DNA of 64,000 nucleotides from Variovorax sp. HW608 (GTDB taxonomy: Bacteria; Pseudomonadota; Gammaproteobacteria; Burkholderiales; Burkholderiaceae_C), in NCBI RefSeq assembly GCF_900090195.1, contig NZ_LT607803.1, forward strand, positions 2,294,001 through 2,358,000, in the 5' to 3' direction. Shown here piece after piece: positions 27,555 to 36,219 of this stretch (positions are counted from its first letter, which is position 1; every line of letters starts with the position of its first letter). The translations under genes and the position numbers were made by a program. Below the pieces are notes generated by a model. That model did no database searches and was not told the DNA's origin. It saw only the letters and a program-made list of their open reading frames with translations.

Positions 27555-28526
27555 TCAGTCCAGCTTGATGTCACCCTTGCGCACGACCTCGGCCCACTTC
27601 GCGTCCTCCTTCTTGAGGAAGGCGGCGAATTCGTCGGGTGTGGAGCCGACGGGCTGGGCACCCAGGTCGCTCAAGCGCTTCTGCACCTCGTCCTCCTTCA
27701 GGACTTCGACCACCGCGCGCTGCAGCTTGTCGGTGATCGCCTTCGGCGTCTTGGCGGGCAGCAACATGCCGTTCCATTCGAAGGCCTCGTAGCCGGGCAC
27801 GACAGTCTCGGCGACGGTCGGTACCTCGGGCAACCGGGGCGACCGCTTGGGCGACGATACCGCCAGCGCGCGAAGCTTGCCCGAAGCGACCAGCGGGTAG
27901 CTTGCCGCCACCGTTGCGAACATGAAGTCGACCTGCCCGCCCATCACATCGGCGATCGCCGGCCCGTCGCTCTTGTAGGGCACATGAACCATGTCGAGGT
28001 TCAGCTTCTGGCGCAACAGCTCCGACGCCAGCCGCTGCACCGTGCCGCTGCCTCCCGAGGCGAAGTTCACCTTGCCGGGCTGGGCCTTGGCCTTGGCGAC
28101 CAGGTCGTTGACCGTCTTGATCGGCGAGTCGGCCTTGACGATCAGTGCATTGGGCGCCAGCAGCACCAGCGACAGCGGCTGCAGGGCATCGGCGGCAAAC
28201 GGCATGCGCGCAAAGAGGTGCGGGTTGATGGAGTAGGGCGTCGCGTCGTACAGCACGGTGTAGCCGTCGGGCGCGGCCTTGGCGACGTAGGCAGCGCCAA
28301 TGGTGCCGCTCGCACCTGCGCGGTTGTCGACGATCACGGTGGCGCCGAGCTTGGCGCCCAGCCGCGCGGCAACGATCCGCGCGACCGCATCCGCAGCGCC
28401 GCCCGGTGCATAGGGAACGACGATGGTGATGGGCCGCTCGGGATAGGCGGCGTGAACGGCGAAGGCGGTGAGCGAAAGAGCCGCAATCACGGCACGGCGG
28501 GCGAGCGAGAACTTGAACGAAGGCAT
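27555..28526 (-). CDS. Bug/TctC-family tripartite tricarboxylate receptor (2)
   Basis: The 323-residue receptor has a signal peptide ending AVHAAYP and the motifs PITIVVPYAPGGAADAVAR, DNRAGASGTIGA and AAPDGYTVLYD. It belongs to the Bug family of extracytoplasmic solute receptors. It sits directly upstream of the LigI-like gene, so its ligand may be that enzyme's substrate or a precursor. No TctAB genes are present. Confidence 0.9.
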   Translation of the reverse strand: MPSFKFSLARRAVIAALSLTAFAVHAAYPERPITIVVPYAPGGAADAVARIVAARLGAKLGATVIVDNRAGASGTIGAAYVAKAAPDGYTVLYDATPYSINPHLFARMPFAADALQPLSLVLLAPNALIVKADSPIKTVNDLVAKAKAQPGKVNFASGGSGTVQRLASELLRQKLNLDMVHVPYKSDGPAIADVMGGQVDFMFATVAASYPLVASGKLRALAVSSPKRSPRLPEVPTVAETVVPGYEAFEWNGMLLPAKTPKAITDKLQRAVVEVLKEDEVQKRLSDLGAQPVGSTPDEFAAFLKKEDAKWAEVVRKGDIKLD

Positions 28527-28564
28527 GGCGTGGGTTCCGATTTCAGAAAAGGCGGGTTCCGGTG

Positions 28565-29563
28565 TCACTCGGCCTTGATGTCGAGTTCGCGCGCGAGCTG
28601 CTTGTAGCCCTGTACTTCGCGCTGCAGCTGGTCGCCGAACGCGGAACCGCACACGCTTTGCGACTCCATGCCCAGGCCCTTCAGCTTCTCCCGGGTGGCC
28701 GGGTCTTGCGCGAAGGCCTGTGCCGTCCTTTGCAGCGTGGCGACCACCGCGGCAGGCGTGCCCGCTGGCGCGAGCAACCCATACCAGGCATCCGCCCGGT
28801 AGCCCTTCACGCCGGCCTCCTCGAACGTGGGCACCTGGGGCAGCAGCGACGAGCGCTGCGGTGCCGCCACGGCGAGGGCGGTCAGCTTGCCCGCCTGGAT
28901 TTGCGGCAGGACCGAGCCCAGCGTGGCGAACGAGCTGTCCACCTGGCCACCCATCAGGTCCGTCACGACCTGCGCGGCACCCTTGTAGGGGATGTGGTTC
29001 ATGCTCGTGCCGGTCAGCCTGGTGAACTGGGCGCTGGCGAAGTGGCCCGAGCTGCCGGTGCCGGGCGTTGCGTAGGTGCGCTTGCCGGGCTCGGCCTTCA
29101 CTTGCTGGAGAAAGGCCGCGAGGGTCGGCGTCTTCATCGACGGACCGACGACGAGCACCGTGGGGCTGACCGCCACCGTGCAAACCGGCGCGAAGGAGCG
29201 CACGGCATCGAACTTGACCCGCGCGCTGTAGAGCGCCGGAATCATCGTGTGGTTGGTCGCGCCGACGAGCAGCGTGTAGCCATCGGCAGGCGCGCTGGCC
29301 ACCGCCTCGGCCGCAAGAATGGTGTTGGCGCCCGGCTTGTTGTCGATCACGAAGGGCTTGCCGAGCGATCGCGCCGCGAAGTCGGCGAAGGCCCGGGCGA
29401 TCACATCCGTCGGCCCTCCGGCCGAGAAGCCGACGACGATTCGCACGGGTTTGGAAGGGTAGTTGGGCGCTTCGGCGTGGGCCGCCATTGTGGCCACGCC
29501 CACCAGTGCTGCGCCCAGGAACGCGGTCTGGAACAAGGCCTTGGAATGCTTGATGCGATGCAT
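28565..29563 (-). CDS. Bug/TctC-family tripartite tricarboxylate receptor (3)
   Basis: The 332-residue receptor has a leader ending AAHAEAP. The Bug core motifs are PVRIVVGFSAGGPTDVIARA, DNKPGANTILAAE and ADGYTLLVGA. A good ribosome-binding site (AGGAGA) precedes the ATG. It is more distant from the other Bug copies here (GFSAGG in place of PxxxGG), suggesting a different ligand. It lies 36 bases after the 2-hydroxyacid dehydrogenase in the operon. Confidence 0.9.
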   Translation of the reverse strand: MHRIKHSKALFQTAFLGAALVGVATMAAHAEAPNYPSKPVRIVVGFSAGGPTDVIARAFADFAARSLGKPFVIDNKPGANTILAAEAVASAPADGYTLLVGATNHTMIPALYSARVKFDAVRSFAPVCTVAVSPTVLVVGPSMKTPTLAAFLQQVKAEPGKRTYATPGTGSSGHFASAQFTRLTGTSMNHIPYKGAAQVVTDLMGGQVDSSFATLGSVLPQIQAGKLTALAVAAPQRSSLLPQVPTFEEAGVKGYRADAWYGLLAPAGTPAAVVATLQRTAQAFAQDPATREKLKGLGMESQSVCGSAFGDQLQREVQGYKQLARELDIKAE

Positions 29564-29599
29564 GTTCTTGTCTCCTGCTACGGCTCGGTGTTCCCCTGT

Positions 29600-30514
29600 C
29601 TATGCGTGTGCGAGCACGGCGAGCAAGTTCCGGGCAGCGCCGACCCCCATGTTCACGTAGGCATCACCGGTGACGCCGCCGATGTGCGGGCTCATCACGA
29701 CGCGTTCCTGCTTCTGGAAGGGATGGCCGGCAGCCAGGGGCTCGACCGCGAAGGAGTCCAGGCCGGCGCTCGCGACCTGGCCCGTCCGGAGTGCCGCGAG
29801 CAGCGCTTGCTCGTCGACCAGTCCGCCGCGCGCGGTGTTGATGACGATCACGCCACGCTTGCACTTCGCGAGCGCGGATGCGTTCAGCATGCCGCGGTTG
29901 TCGTCCGTGAGCGGACAGTGCAGCGACACGACATCCGATTCGCGCCAGAGGGTGTCGAGGTCCACGACCTTGACGTAGCCCGGCACGTCCTTGGCGTAGG
30001 GATCGAAGCCGATCACGCGCATGCCCATGGCGTCCGCCATCTTCGCAAAGCGCCGGCCGATGGCGCCGAGGCCGACCAGGCCCACGGTCCGGCTGCCGAG
30101 TTCGAGGCTCTTGTGGTTCGCCTTGTCCCAGTGGCCTTGATGCATGCGATCGTTGAGCTCGACCACGGACTTGGCGCACGCCAGCATGAGCGCGAGAGAC
30201 TGCTCGGCCACGGCCGCGGCATTGGCGCCGACCGCCGCCACCACTTCGATGCCGCGCGCCTTGGCCGCCGCCTTGTCGATCGTGTCGGTGCCGGTGCCGT
30301 GCTTCGCAATGACCTTCAAGGCGGGCGCCGCGTCCATCATCGCGGCGGTGAGCTTGCCGTAGCGCACGATGATGGCGACCGGGTTGTGCGCCTTGCAGAG
30401 GACCGCCACGTCCTCCTCGGTCGGCGCCTTGCCTGCGTAGACCAGGTCATAGCCCTCGAGCAATTCGAGAGCCTGCGGCGCGAGGTCGGCGCCCGTCACG
30501 AGAATGGCGCTCAC
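29600..30514 (-). CDS. D-2-hydroxyacid dehydrogenase (SerA-like)
   Basis: The 304-residue NAD-dependent dehydrogenase has the D-isomer-specific signatures GLVGLGAIGRRFAKMADAMG, GVIVINTARGGLVDE and MSPHIGGVTGDA (catalytic His). It reduces a 2-oxoacid or oxidises a D-2-hydroxyacid. The start is a GTG overlapping the RraA stop by four bases (GTGA), with AGGAAGGGG upstream, so the two are coupled. Pairing with an RraA-like aldolase suggests it handles a 2-oxo product of aldol cleavage. Confidence 0.88.
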   Translation of the reverse strand: MSAILVTGADLAPQALELLEGYDLVYAGKAPTEEDVAVLCKAHNPVAIIVRYGKLTAAMMDAAPALKVIAKHGTGTDTIDKAAAKARGIEVVAAVGANAAAVAEQSLALMLACAKSVVELNDRMHQGHWDKANHKSLELGSRTVGLVGLGAIGRRFAKMADAMGMRVIGFDPYAKDVPGYVKVVDLDTLWRESDVVSLHCPLTDDNRGMLNASALAKCKRGVIVINTARGGLVDEQALLAALRTGQVASAGLDSFAVEPLAAGHPFQKQERVVMSPHIGGVTGDAYVNMGVGAARNLLAVLAHA

Positions 30515-31197
30515 AGCGATTCCCCTTCCTCGAGGACGCCGGCGGCGCGCAGCGCGGCGGGCAACCACTTGGACGCGGTGTCGCCGCGGTTGATCGCCGC
30601 CTGGCGAGCAGCTTCGTCCGCCAGCTTCTTGTCGGCGAGGGCCAGCATGGCGGGCGCCTTCTCGCGTTCGATCACGACCACGCCATCGGCATCGCCGACG
30701 ATCAGGTCGCCCGGGTTCACCATCGTGCCGCCGGCGGAGATCGGGTGATTGATGCGGCCCGGAACGAACTTCGTCGGCCCGGCGGGATTGAAGCCTGCGC
30801 TGAAGACCGGAAAGCCAAGCTCCAGCAGATCGAGCTTGTCGCGGATGGCGCCGTCGACGATCACGCCGGCCAGGCCCTGCTTCTTGCAGGCGCTGAGCAT
30901 CAGCGTCCCCATCAGGGCCGCGGTCTGGTCACCCTTGCCGTCGATCACCAGGACGTCGCCCGGCTTGGCCAGCGCGATGGCGGCGTGGACCATCAGGTTG
31001 TCGCCCGGCCGGACCTCGACGGTGAAAGCGGGGCCGGCGACGGCCATGCTGTGGTGAACCGGGGCGACCCGGGCGTTCATCGTGCCGCGACGGCCTGCGA
31101 CATCCGCAAGGATGGCGGCCTGGAATGTTGCCGCCTTGGCGACGACTTCGGCGGACACGCGTTCGAACTCGCGAACGATTTCGGGAAGTTGACTCAT
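30511..31197 (-). CDS. RraA / HMG-CHA aldolase family protein (2)
   Basis: The 228-residue protein shows the aldolase-type RraA features GDVLVIDGKGDQ and VDGAIRDKLDLLELGFPVF, including the conserved Arg-Asp. These residues bind the pyruvyl moiety and metal in 4-hydroxy-4-methyl-2-oxoglutarate aldolases. The start is the ATG of MSQLPEIVREF; a frame extending 15 codons upstream lacks a plausible site. It is coupled with the downstream dehydrogenase and follows a Bug receptor. Confidence 0.87.
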   Translation of the reverse strand: MSQLPEIVREFERVSAEVVAKAATFQAAILADVAGRRGTMNARVAPVHHSMAVAGPAFTVEVRPGDNLMVHAAIALAKPGDVLVIDGKGDQTAALMGTLMLSACKKQGLAGVIVDGAIRDKLDLLELGFPVFSAGFNPAGPTKFVPGRINHPISAGGTMVNPGDLIVGDADGVVVIEREKAPAMLALADKKLADEAARQAAINRGDTASKWLPAALRAAGVLEEGESL

Positions 31198-31266
31198 GGT
31201 GAAGGATCTCTCGGGAGTTGGAGGAGGAGGGGAAGAAGACAAACAGGAACAGGCGAGCGGATCGCC

Positions 31267-32268
31267 TCACTCGGCCTTGATGTTTCCTTTGCGGATGACC
31301 TCGGCCCATTTGGCGGAGTCGGCTTTCTGCAGGTCGCCCAGTTGTTGCGGTGTGCCGCCGACCAGGGTGACGCCCAGCTTGTCCGCGAGCGCGGTGATGG
31401 ACGGGTCCTTCAGCGCGGCATTGATCTCGCGGTTCAGTCGCTCGACGACGGGCGCGGGCGTGCCGGCGGGGGCGAAGACGGCCTGCCACTGCTCGACCAC
31501 GAAGTTCTTCATGCCGGCTTCGCCCATCGTGGGGACATCCGGGAGCGCCTTGAGACGGGCCGCCGAGGTCACTGCGAGCGCGCGCAGCTTGCCGGACTGG
31601 ACGTGGGGAAGCGCCGCGGCCGCGGGGGCGAACATGAAGTTCACCTGCCCACCCAGCGTGTCCTGCAGTGCAGGCGTGTCGCCCTTGTAGGGCACATGGA
31701 TGAGTTGCACGCCGGTTTGCTGCTTGAGCAGCTCGCCCTGCATCTGCAGCACCGTTCCGGTTCCACCCGATGCGAAAGCCAGCTTGCCTGGTTGTGCCTT
31801 TGCGGCGGCAACCAGGTTGGCAACCGTCTTGTAGGGTTGGTCGGCCCCGACGACCAGGATGTGCGGGATCGTGCCGATCGTCACCACGGGCGCGAAGCTC
31901 TGGAGCGGGTCGTAGGGGAGCTTCCCCATCAGGTGCGGCGCAATGGCTTGCGGACCGATCGACGTGCCCAGGAGCGTGTAGCCATCCGGAGCGGCCTTGG
32001 CGACGAATGCGGCGCCGATGGTCCCGGTCGCGCCCGCGCGGTTGTCGACGATCACGCTGGTGCCGAGCGCGCTGCCGACCTTCTGCGCGACGCTGCGGCC
32101 CAGCACGTCGGTGCTCCCGCCCGGAGGGTAGGGAACGACCCAGGTGATGACGCGCCCGGTGGGCCAGTTGCCCTGCGCCGACACGCCCAAGGAGGTGGCC
32201 AGGGCGAGGCCGCTCACCAGGAAGCGTCTGCGAAGCGCAGAGGATGGAAGAAGGGTGCTTGTCGTCAT
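31267..32268 (-). CDS. Bug/TctC-family tripartite tricarboxylate receptor (4)
   Basis: The 333-residue receptor has a long leader with an RRRFLVSG stretch resembling a Tat-like signal, ending GVSAQGN. Bug core motifs are VITWVVPYPPGGSTDVLGR, DNRAGATGTIGA and AAPDGYTLLGT. It is the second gene of the operon, after the amidohydrolase at 33192, and shares most motif wording with copy 2. Orphan, without membrane partner genes in the window. Confidence 0.9.
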   Translation of the reverse strand: MTTSTLLPSSALRRRFLVSGLALATSLGVSAQGNWPTGRVITWVVPYPPGGSTDVLGRSVAQKVGSALGTSVIVDNRAGATGTIGAAFVAKAAPDGYTLLGTSIGPQAIAPHLMGKLPYDPLQSFAPVVTIGTIPHILVVGADQPYKTVANLVAAAKAQPGKLAFASGGTGTVLQMQGELLKQQTGVQLIHVPYKGDTPALQDTLGGQVNFMFAPAAAALPHVQSGKLRALAVTSAARLKALPDVPTMGEAGMKNFVVEQWQAVFAPAGTPAPVVERLNREINAALKDPSITALADKLGVTLVGGTPQQLGDLQKADSAKWAEVIRKGNIKAE

Positions 32269-32295
32269 GTCTCGGTGTCTTTCAATGGCAGGTGG

Positions 32296-33192
32296 TCAAG
32301 CAAAGCCGTAGAGGGCGCTCGGGTTGTCGACGAGCACGCGACGGAACAGGTCTGCATCGGCAGTCCAGTCGGCCAATCGATCCATCTGGCGCGCGTCGTC
32401 GGGCATGGGGTGCAAGCCTGCCGACGCGGTCGCATGAGGCCAGTCGGTTCCCCAGACGACGCGGCCGGGAGACGCCTGGAGATAGCTGCGTGCCAGCGAT
32501 GCCAGCGCCGGGTCGTCCGTGGAAGACTGCGGGCTCACGACGTAGCCGCCGGACAACTTGACCCAGGCCCGGCCTTCGCGGAGCAACGCGAGCACGAGCG
32601 CATGCGCGCGGTGGGTGCCTTGCTGAGCAGGCGCGATGCGGCCGAAGTGATCGAAGACCAGCTGCACCGGCAGTTGCCCCAAGGTGTTGCCGAGGCTTGC
32701 GAGAACATCCGCCGGCATCAGCAGTTGAAGGTGCCAGCCCAGGTCGGCGATGCGATGCGCGATGGGCTCGAGCATCTCGACCGAACCGGTCAGACCCAAG
32801 GACAGGTTCAGGCGAACGCCGCGCACGCCCTGCGCATGGAGTTCATCGAGCTGCTCGTCGCTCTCCGAGCCGTCGATGACTGCGACACCGCGGCCATCCG
32901 GGCCGAGTGCAGCCAGCGCTTGCAGCATGACCCGGTTGTCGGTTCCGTAGGTCGAGGGGGTGACCAGAACGGCACGGTGCGTGCCTATGCGCTGCTGCAG
33001 AAGGCGATAGTCGGAAATCGATGCGTCAGGGGGGAGAAGTCGTGCGCCCGGCGCGGTCGGGAAGCGGCTGTCGTAGACATGCAGATGGCAATCGCATGCG
33101 CCTGCCGGCACTGCGGGGCCGGGTGGCTGCGAGCCAGCCGAGTAGGGCACATCGGCCGGCACTCGGCGGCGAGAGCAACGGGAAGCAGGCAT
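32296..33192 (-). CDS. amidohydrolase family 2 protein (LigI-like) (2)
   Basis: The 298-residue TIM-barrel hydrolase has GACDCHLHVYDSRF (HxH), LVFDHFGRIAP and VVWGTDWPHAT, a paralogue of the protein at 26658. A GGAGA site precedes the ATG, and a 37-bp nested palindrome lies 62-98 bases upstream, marking this as the first gene of the long minus-strand cluster. Two diverged copies within one operon suggest successive lactone or pyrone hydrolyses, or two parallel substrates. Confidence 0.87.
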   Translation of the reverse strand: MPASRCSRRRVPADVPYSAGSQPPGPAVPAGACDCHLHVYDSRFPTAPGARLLPPDASISDYRLLQQRIGTHRAVLVTPSTYGTDNRVMLQALAALGPDGRGVAVIDGSESDEQLDELHAQGVRGVRLNLSLGLTGSVEMLEPIAHRIADLGWHLQLLMPADVLASLGNTLGQLPVQLVFDHFGRIAPAQQGTHRAHALVLALLREGRAWVKLSGGYVVSPQSSTDDPALASLARSYLQASPGRVVWGTDWPHATASAGLHPMPDDARQMDRLADWTADADLFRRVLVDNPSALYGFA

Positions 33193-33253
33193 CTGTTCGT
33201 CTCCGAATTTCCCCAGCGTCTTCGCGTCGGGTTGGAAACGACTTTAGTGGCCC

Positions 33254-33290
33254 GTTGCACACCTCACAATGGCATTGCACTGTGTGCAAC
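33254..33290. promoter_or_regulatory. 37-bp nested palindrome, probable operator
   Basis: Outer arms GTTGCACAC and GTGTGCAAC are perfectly inverted, and inner arms CAATG and CATTG are inverted around a single central G (33272). Both pairs share this centre, with 4-base spacers. It sits upstream of the amidohydrolase operon (start 33192). Such a two-tier dyad is typical of sites bound by two regulator dimers; IclR-family proteins often bind in this way. A related site is at 24049. Confidence 0.7.
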
Positions 33291-33365
33291 ACGTTGTGGA
33301 GAACGAAACGCCTGCGGATCAGGCGTCGTAGCCGGGATTGCGCCGGTCGAGCAGCCGCAGCAATG

Positions 33366-33482
33366 CGCGGCGCGATTGGCTATGTAGCCGATATCGTCTG
33401 CGACCTCCTGGACCCGCTGCTTCATGGTCGCGCTGATCCGCGGATCATCTGCGAGCGAGAAGGCGCATCGAAATGAGAACAA
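33366..33482 (-). pseudogene. LacI-family regulator relic (half of HTH only)
   Basis: The minus-strand frame reads LADDPRISATMKQRVQEVAD then DIGYIANRAA, which matches the second half of a LacI-type helix-turn-helix and hinge (consensus LNxDPxVSxxTRxRVxxAxxxLGYxPNxxAR). Neither the first two helices nor any effector domain follows; the frame ends 34 codons later in unrelated sequence. It is best read as the remnant of a regulator lost next to the catabolic cluster. Confidence 0.5.
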
Positions 33483-33547
33483 AACGCATTATGATTGCCG
33501 TTCAGCAAAAGAAATCAGATAACTACACGCGCTGGAGGTGGGGTTTC

Positions 33548-34798
33548 GTGTCCTCGAATTTCTGTCGCAGAGATCTGCGATCGGTGGTTGGTGCTGCCTG
33601 CGCGGCAATCGTCCTCGTGACGGCCGGATGTGGTGGTGGGGGTGGTGGGGGCGGTAGTGCTTCGCCGCTGGCGATCTCCGCGACTTCGACCACGCAGGCG
33701 GTGCCCGGCACCGCGGTGACGGCCGCAAGCATTGGAGAGAAGATCTTCTCGGACCGGTCGCTGTCGGCATCCGGACAAATGTCCTGCGCGAGTTGCCATG
33801 ACCCTGCGACCGGGCACGCCTCGCCGTTCTCCACGTCGGTGGCGTTCGGTGGTCCCAACCTCGATCAGCCCGGCACGCGCTCGCCTCCGTCGCTGCGCTA
33901 TCTGCGGTTCAACACGCCGTTCTTGTTCGCGTCGGACGGAACGCCCACGGGTGGATTCGACTGGGACGGCCGTGCCGGCACGCTGGCCGACCAGGCCCGC
34001 CGCCCCTTCCTGAGCGCCAACGAAATGGCCAATGCGGACGCGGCAGCGGTGGTCGCGAAGGTCGCCGCGGCTTCTTACGCGGCCGATTTCAAAGCACTGT
34101 TCGGCGCCAACATCTTCGCAGACCCGGACACCGCCTTCGACCGCATCGTGTTCGCGCTGGAGCGCTACCAGCGCGAGAGCGATGAGTTCGCCCCATTCAC
34201 CAGCAAGTTCGACTACTTCACCGCCGGCAAGGTCGCATTCAATGACCAAGAGTCCCGCGGCCTTGCAGTCTTCAATCGCGGCGACAAGGGCAACTGCGCG
34301 GCCTGCCATCCCAGCATCAAGCCGTCGAATGCGCCCGGCGCGCTGTTCACCGACTTCAGCTTCGACAGCCTCGGCCTGCCGCGCAACATGGCCATTCCCG
34401 CGAATGCGGACCCCTCGTACTTCGACATGGGCCTGTGTGGTCCCACGCGCACGGATCTCGCCAATCGCAGCGACCTGTGCGGCGCCTTCAAGGTGCCGAG
34501 CCTGCGCAATGTGGCGCTGCGCCACCGCTTCTTCCACAACGGGCAGTTCGACTCGCTTGAGCAGGTCGTGCGCTTCTACGTTCGGCGCGACACCAATCCG
34601 GAGGAATGGTTTCCGGCCGACCCCGCCACCGGCCAGCCGGATGTCTACAACGATCTTCCTCCGGAACGCCGCGGCAACGTCAACGTGACGGAGGTTCCCT
34701 ACAACAAGAAGGCCGGCGAGCAGCCCTACCTGGACGAATCCGAGATCCAGGACCTCGTGGCCTTCCTGAAGACGCTGACCGACGGCTACGCACCGTGA
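33548..34798 (+). CDS. di-haem cytochrome-c peroxidase-type lipoprotein (MauG/CcpA family)
   Basis: The product (~416 residues) has a lipobox ending VTAGC followed by a run of eight glycines. Two haem-c sites are present, CASCHDPA and CAACHPS, in the spacing of bacterial di-haem peroxidases; the HNGQFDSLEQVVRFY segment is also typical. Such proteins reduce peroxides or oxidise partner proteins in the periplasm. The GTG at 33548 has GGAGG nine bases upstream; ATGs at 33473 and 33491 are alternatives but lengthen the leader implausibly. It begins a five-gene plus-strand unit. Confidence 0.87.
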   Translation: MSSNFCRRDLRSVVGAACAAIVLVTAGCGGGGGGGGSASPLAISATSTTQAVPGTAVTAASIGEKIFSDRSLSASGQMSCASCHDPATGHASPFSTSVAFGGPNLDQPGTRSPPSLRYLRFNTPFLFASDGTPTGGFDWDGRAGTLADQARRPFLSANEMANADAAAVVAKVAAASYAADFKALFGANIFADPDTAFDRIVFALERYQRESDEFAPFTSKFDYFTAGKVAFNDQESRGLAVFNRGDKGNCAACHPSIKPSNAPGALFTDFSFDSLGLPRNMAIPANADPSYFDMGLCGPTRTDLANRSDLCGAFKVPSLRNVALRHRFFHNGQFDSLEQVVRFYVRRDTNPEEWFPADPATGQPDVYNDLPPERRGNVNVTEVPYNKKAGEQPYLDESEIQDLVAFLKTLTDGYAP

Positions 34799-34836
34799 CG
34801 GCGTTCGACACCACAAATTCCGGAGGAGGTTGATTC

Positions 34837-36213
34837 ATGGACACGAGACTTCGCCTGAGTGCGATTGCTGCAGCAATCGCGATGGGCTTTCAGACAGGCG
34901 CCCACGCGCAGACGAACGAAGAACTGGCCGCCGAGGTCAAGCAGCTTCGGTCCGAGTTGCTGGAACTGCGCGGCGAGTTGCAGAAGATAAAGCAGGCGAC
35001 AGCGGTGCAGCCGGCTTCCGCCGCAATTGCTGCGACGCCAGCGGGCACGCCGACAGCGCCAGGCGCACCGGCGGTCGCAGCGGCCCAGGCACCCGCGCCA
35101 GTGGTTGCGAGCACGCCGCAGCTCACAGCGACCGGCGAGCCGCTACCCGGCGACAGCACCCAGCGGGTGAGCTTTTTCGGCTACGGCGAGATGGCCTACA
35201 GCCGGCCGCGCAACGACTCATCGGCCGCGAGCGCGACCCTCACGCGCGGCGTGCTCGGATGGGCATACCAATTCAATGAGCGCACGCGCTTTGCCGCGGA
35301 ACTGGAAATCGAGAACGCGGTCGCGTCCTCGTCCGACAAGGGCGAAGCCGCGCTCGAACAGTTCTATGTCGAGCGCGACCTCAGCAATTCGGTCAGCGCC
35401 AAGGCCGGTCTCTTCCTGCTGCCGGTCGGCTACCTCAACGAGACGCACGAGCCGACGCACTACTACGGCGTCCATCGCAACTTCATCGAGACCGCGATCA
35501 TCCCGACCACCTGGCGTGAGCTCGGCGCCGGCTTCCGCGGCACCACCGACTTCGGCCTGCGCTGGGACGCCGGCGCCACCACCAGCTTCGACCTCACGAA
35601 GTGGGACCCGACCAGCAACGAAGGCCGCGACTCGCCGCTCGGCTCCATCCACCAGGAGGGCCAGCTCGCGAAGGCGCGCAACATCGGCTTGTACGGTGCG
35701 TTGAACTACAACGGCATTCCGGGCTTCAACGCCGGAGCAAGCGTCTTCGACGGCGGTGTCGGACAGAAGCAGCCCGGGTTCGCGGCCCCGGACGCCAAGG
35801 TCACGCTGGGCGAAGCCCATGTGCGCTGGCAGCCGGGCAAGTGGGATCTCTCGGCCCTTGCAGCGACCGGCAAGTTCTCGAGCGTCGAGGCACTCAACGC
35901 GACCTTCGCGGGCCAGCCGACGCCGGTGCCCGACAGGTTCGGCGGCTGGTACGTGCAATCCGCCTATCGCCTGTGGTCGCAGGGCGAATATGCGATCACA
36001 CCTTTTGTGCGCTACGAGCGCTACAACACGGCCAGGTCGTATTCCGGTCTCGCGCCGGGTCTGGCACCGGAGATCCAGCCCGACACCCGCGTCTGGACGC
36101 TTGGAGCCAGCTTCTTCTTGACCCCGCAGGTCGTCTTCAAGGCAGACTATCAGCGCTTCCTGAGCGACAGTTCGCTGGACCGCTTCAACCTGGGCCTCGG
36201 CCTGAGCTTCTGA
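34837..36213 (+). CDS. outer-membrane beta-barrel porin with N-terminal coiled coil
   Basis: The 458-residue protein has a signal peptide ending GAHAQ, then a coiled-coil heptad stretch (ELAAEVKQLRSELLELRGEL) that would form a trimer stalk, an Ala/Pro-rich linker and a beta-barrel ending in a C-terminal Phe (LGLGLSF). It resembles the OprP/OprO-like porins. It may supply the substrate or ion for the neighbouring redox genes. GGAGGT precedes the ATG, 38 bases after the peroxidase stop. Confidence 0.82.
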   Translation: MDTRLRLSAIAAAIAMGFQTGAHAQTNEELAAEVKQLRSELLELRGELQKIKQATAVQPASAAIAATPAGTPTAPGAPAVAAAQAPAPVVASTPQLTATGEPLPGDSTQRVSFFGYGEMAYSRPRNDSSAASATLTRGVLGWAYQFNERTRFAAELEIENAVASSSDKGEAALEQFYVERDLSNSVSAKAGLFLLPVGYLNETHEPTHYYGVHRNFIETAIIPTTWRELGAGFRGTTDFGLRWDAGATTSFDLTKWDPTSNEGRDSPLGSIHQEGQLAKARNIGLYGALNYNGIPGFNAGASVFDGGVGQKQPGFAAPDAKVTLGEAHVRWQPGKWDLSALAATGKFSSVEALNATFAGQPTPVPDRFGGWYVQSAYRLWSQGEYAITPFVRYERYNTARSYSGLAPGLAPEIQPDTRVWTLGASFFLTPQVVFKADYQRFLSDSSLDRFNLGLGLSF

Positions 36214-36219
36214 TCCCAC

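Noticed and set aside
33641..33656. G-rich run as a repeat or quadruplex
   Set aside because: It is explained by the poly-glycine linker after the lipobox of the peroxidase lipoprotein, common in such proteins.
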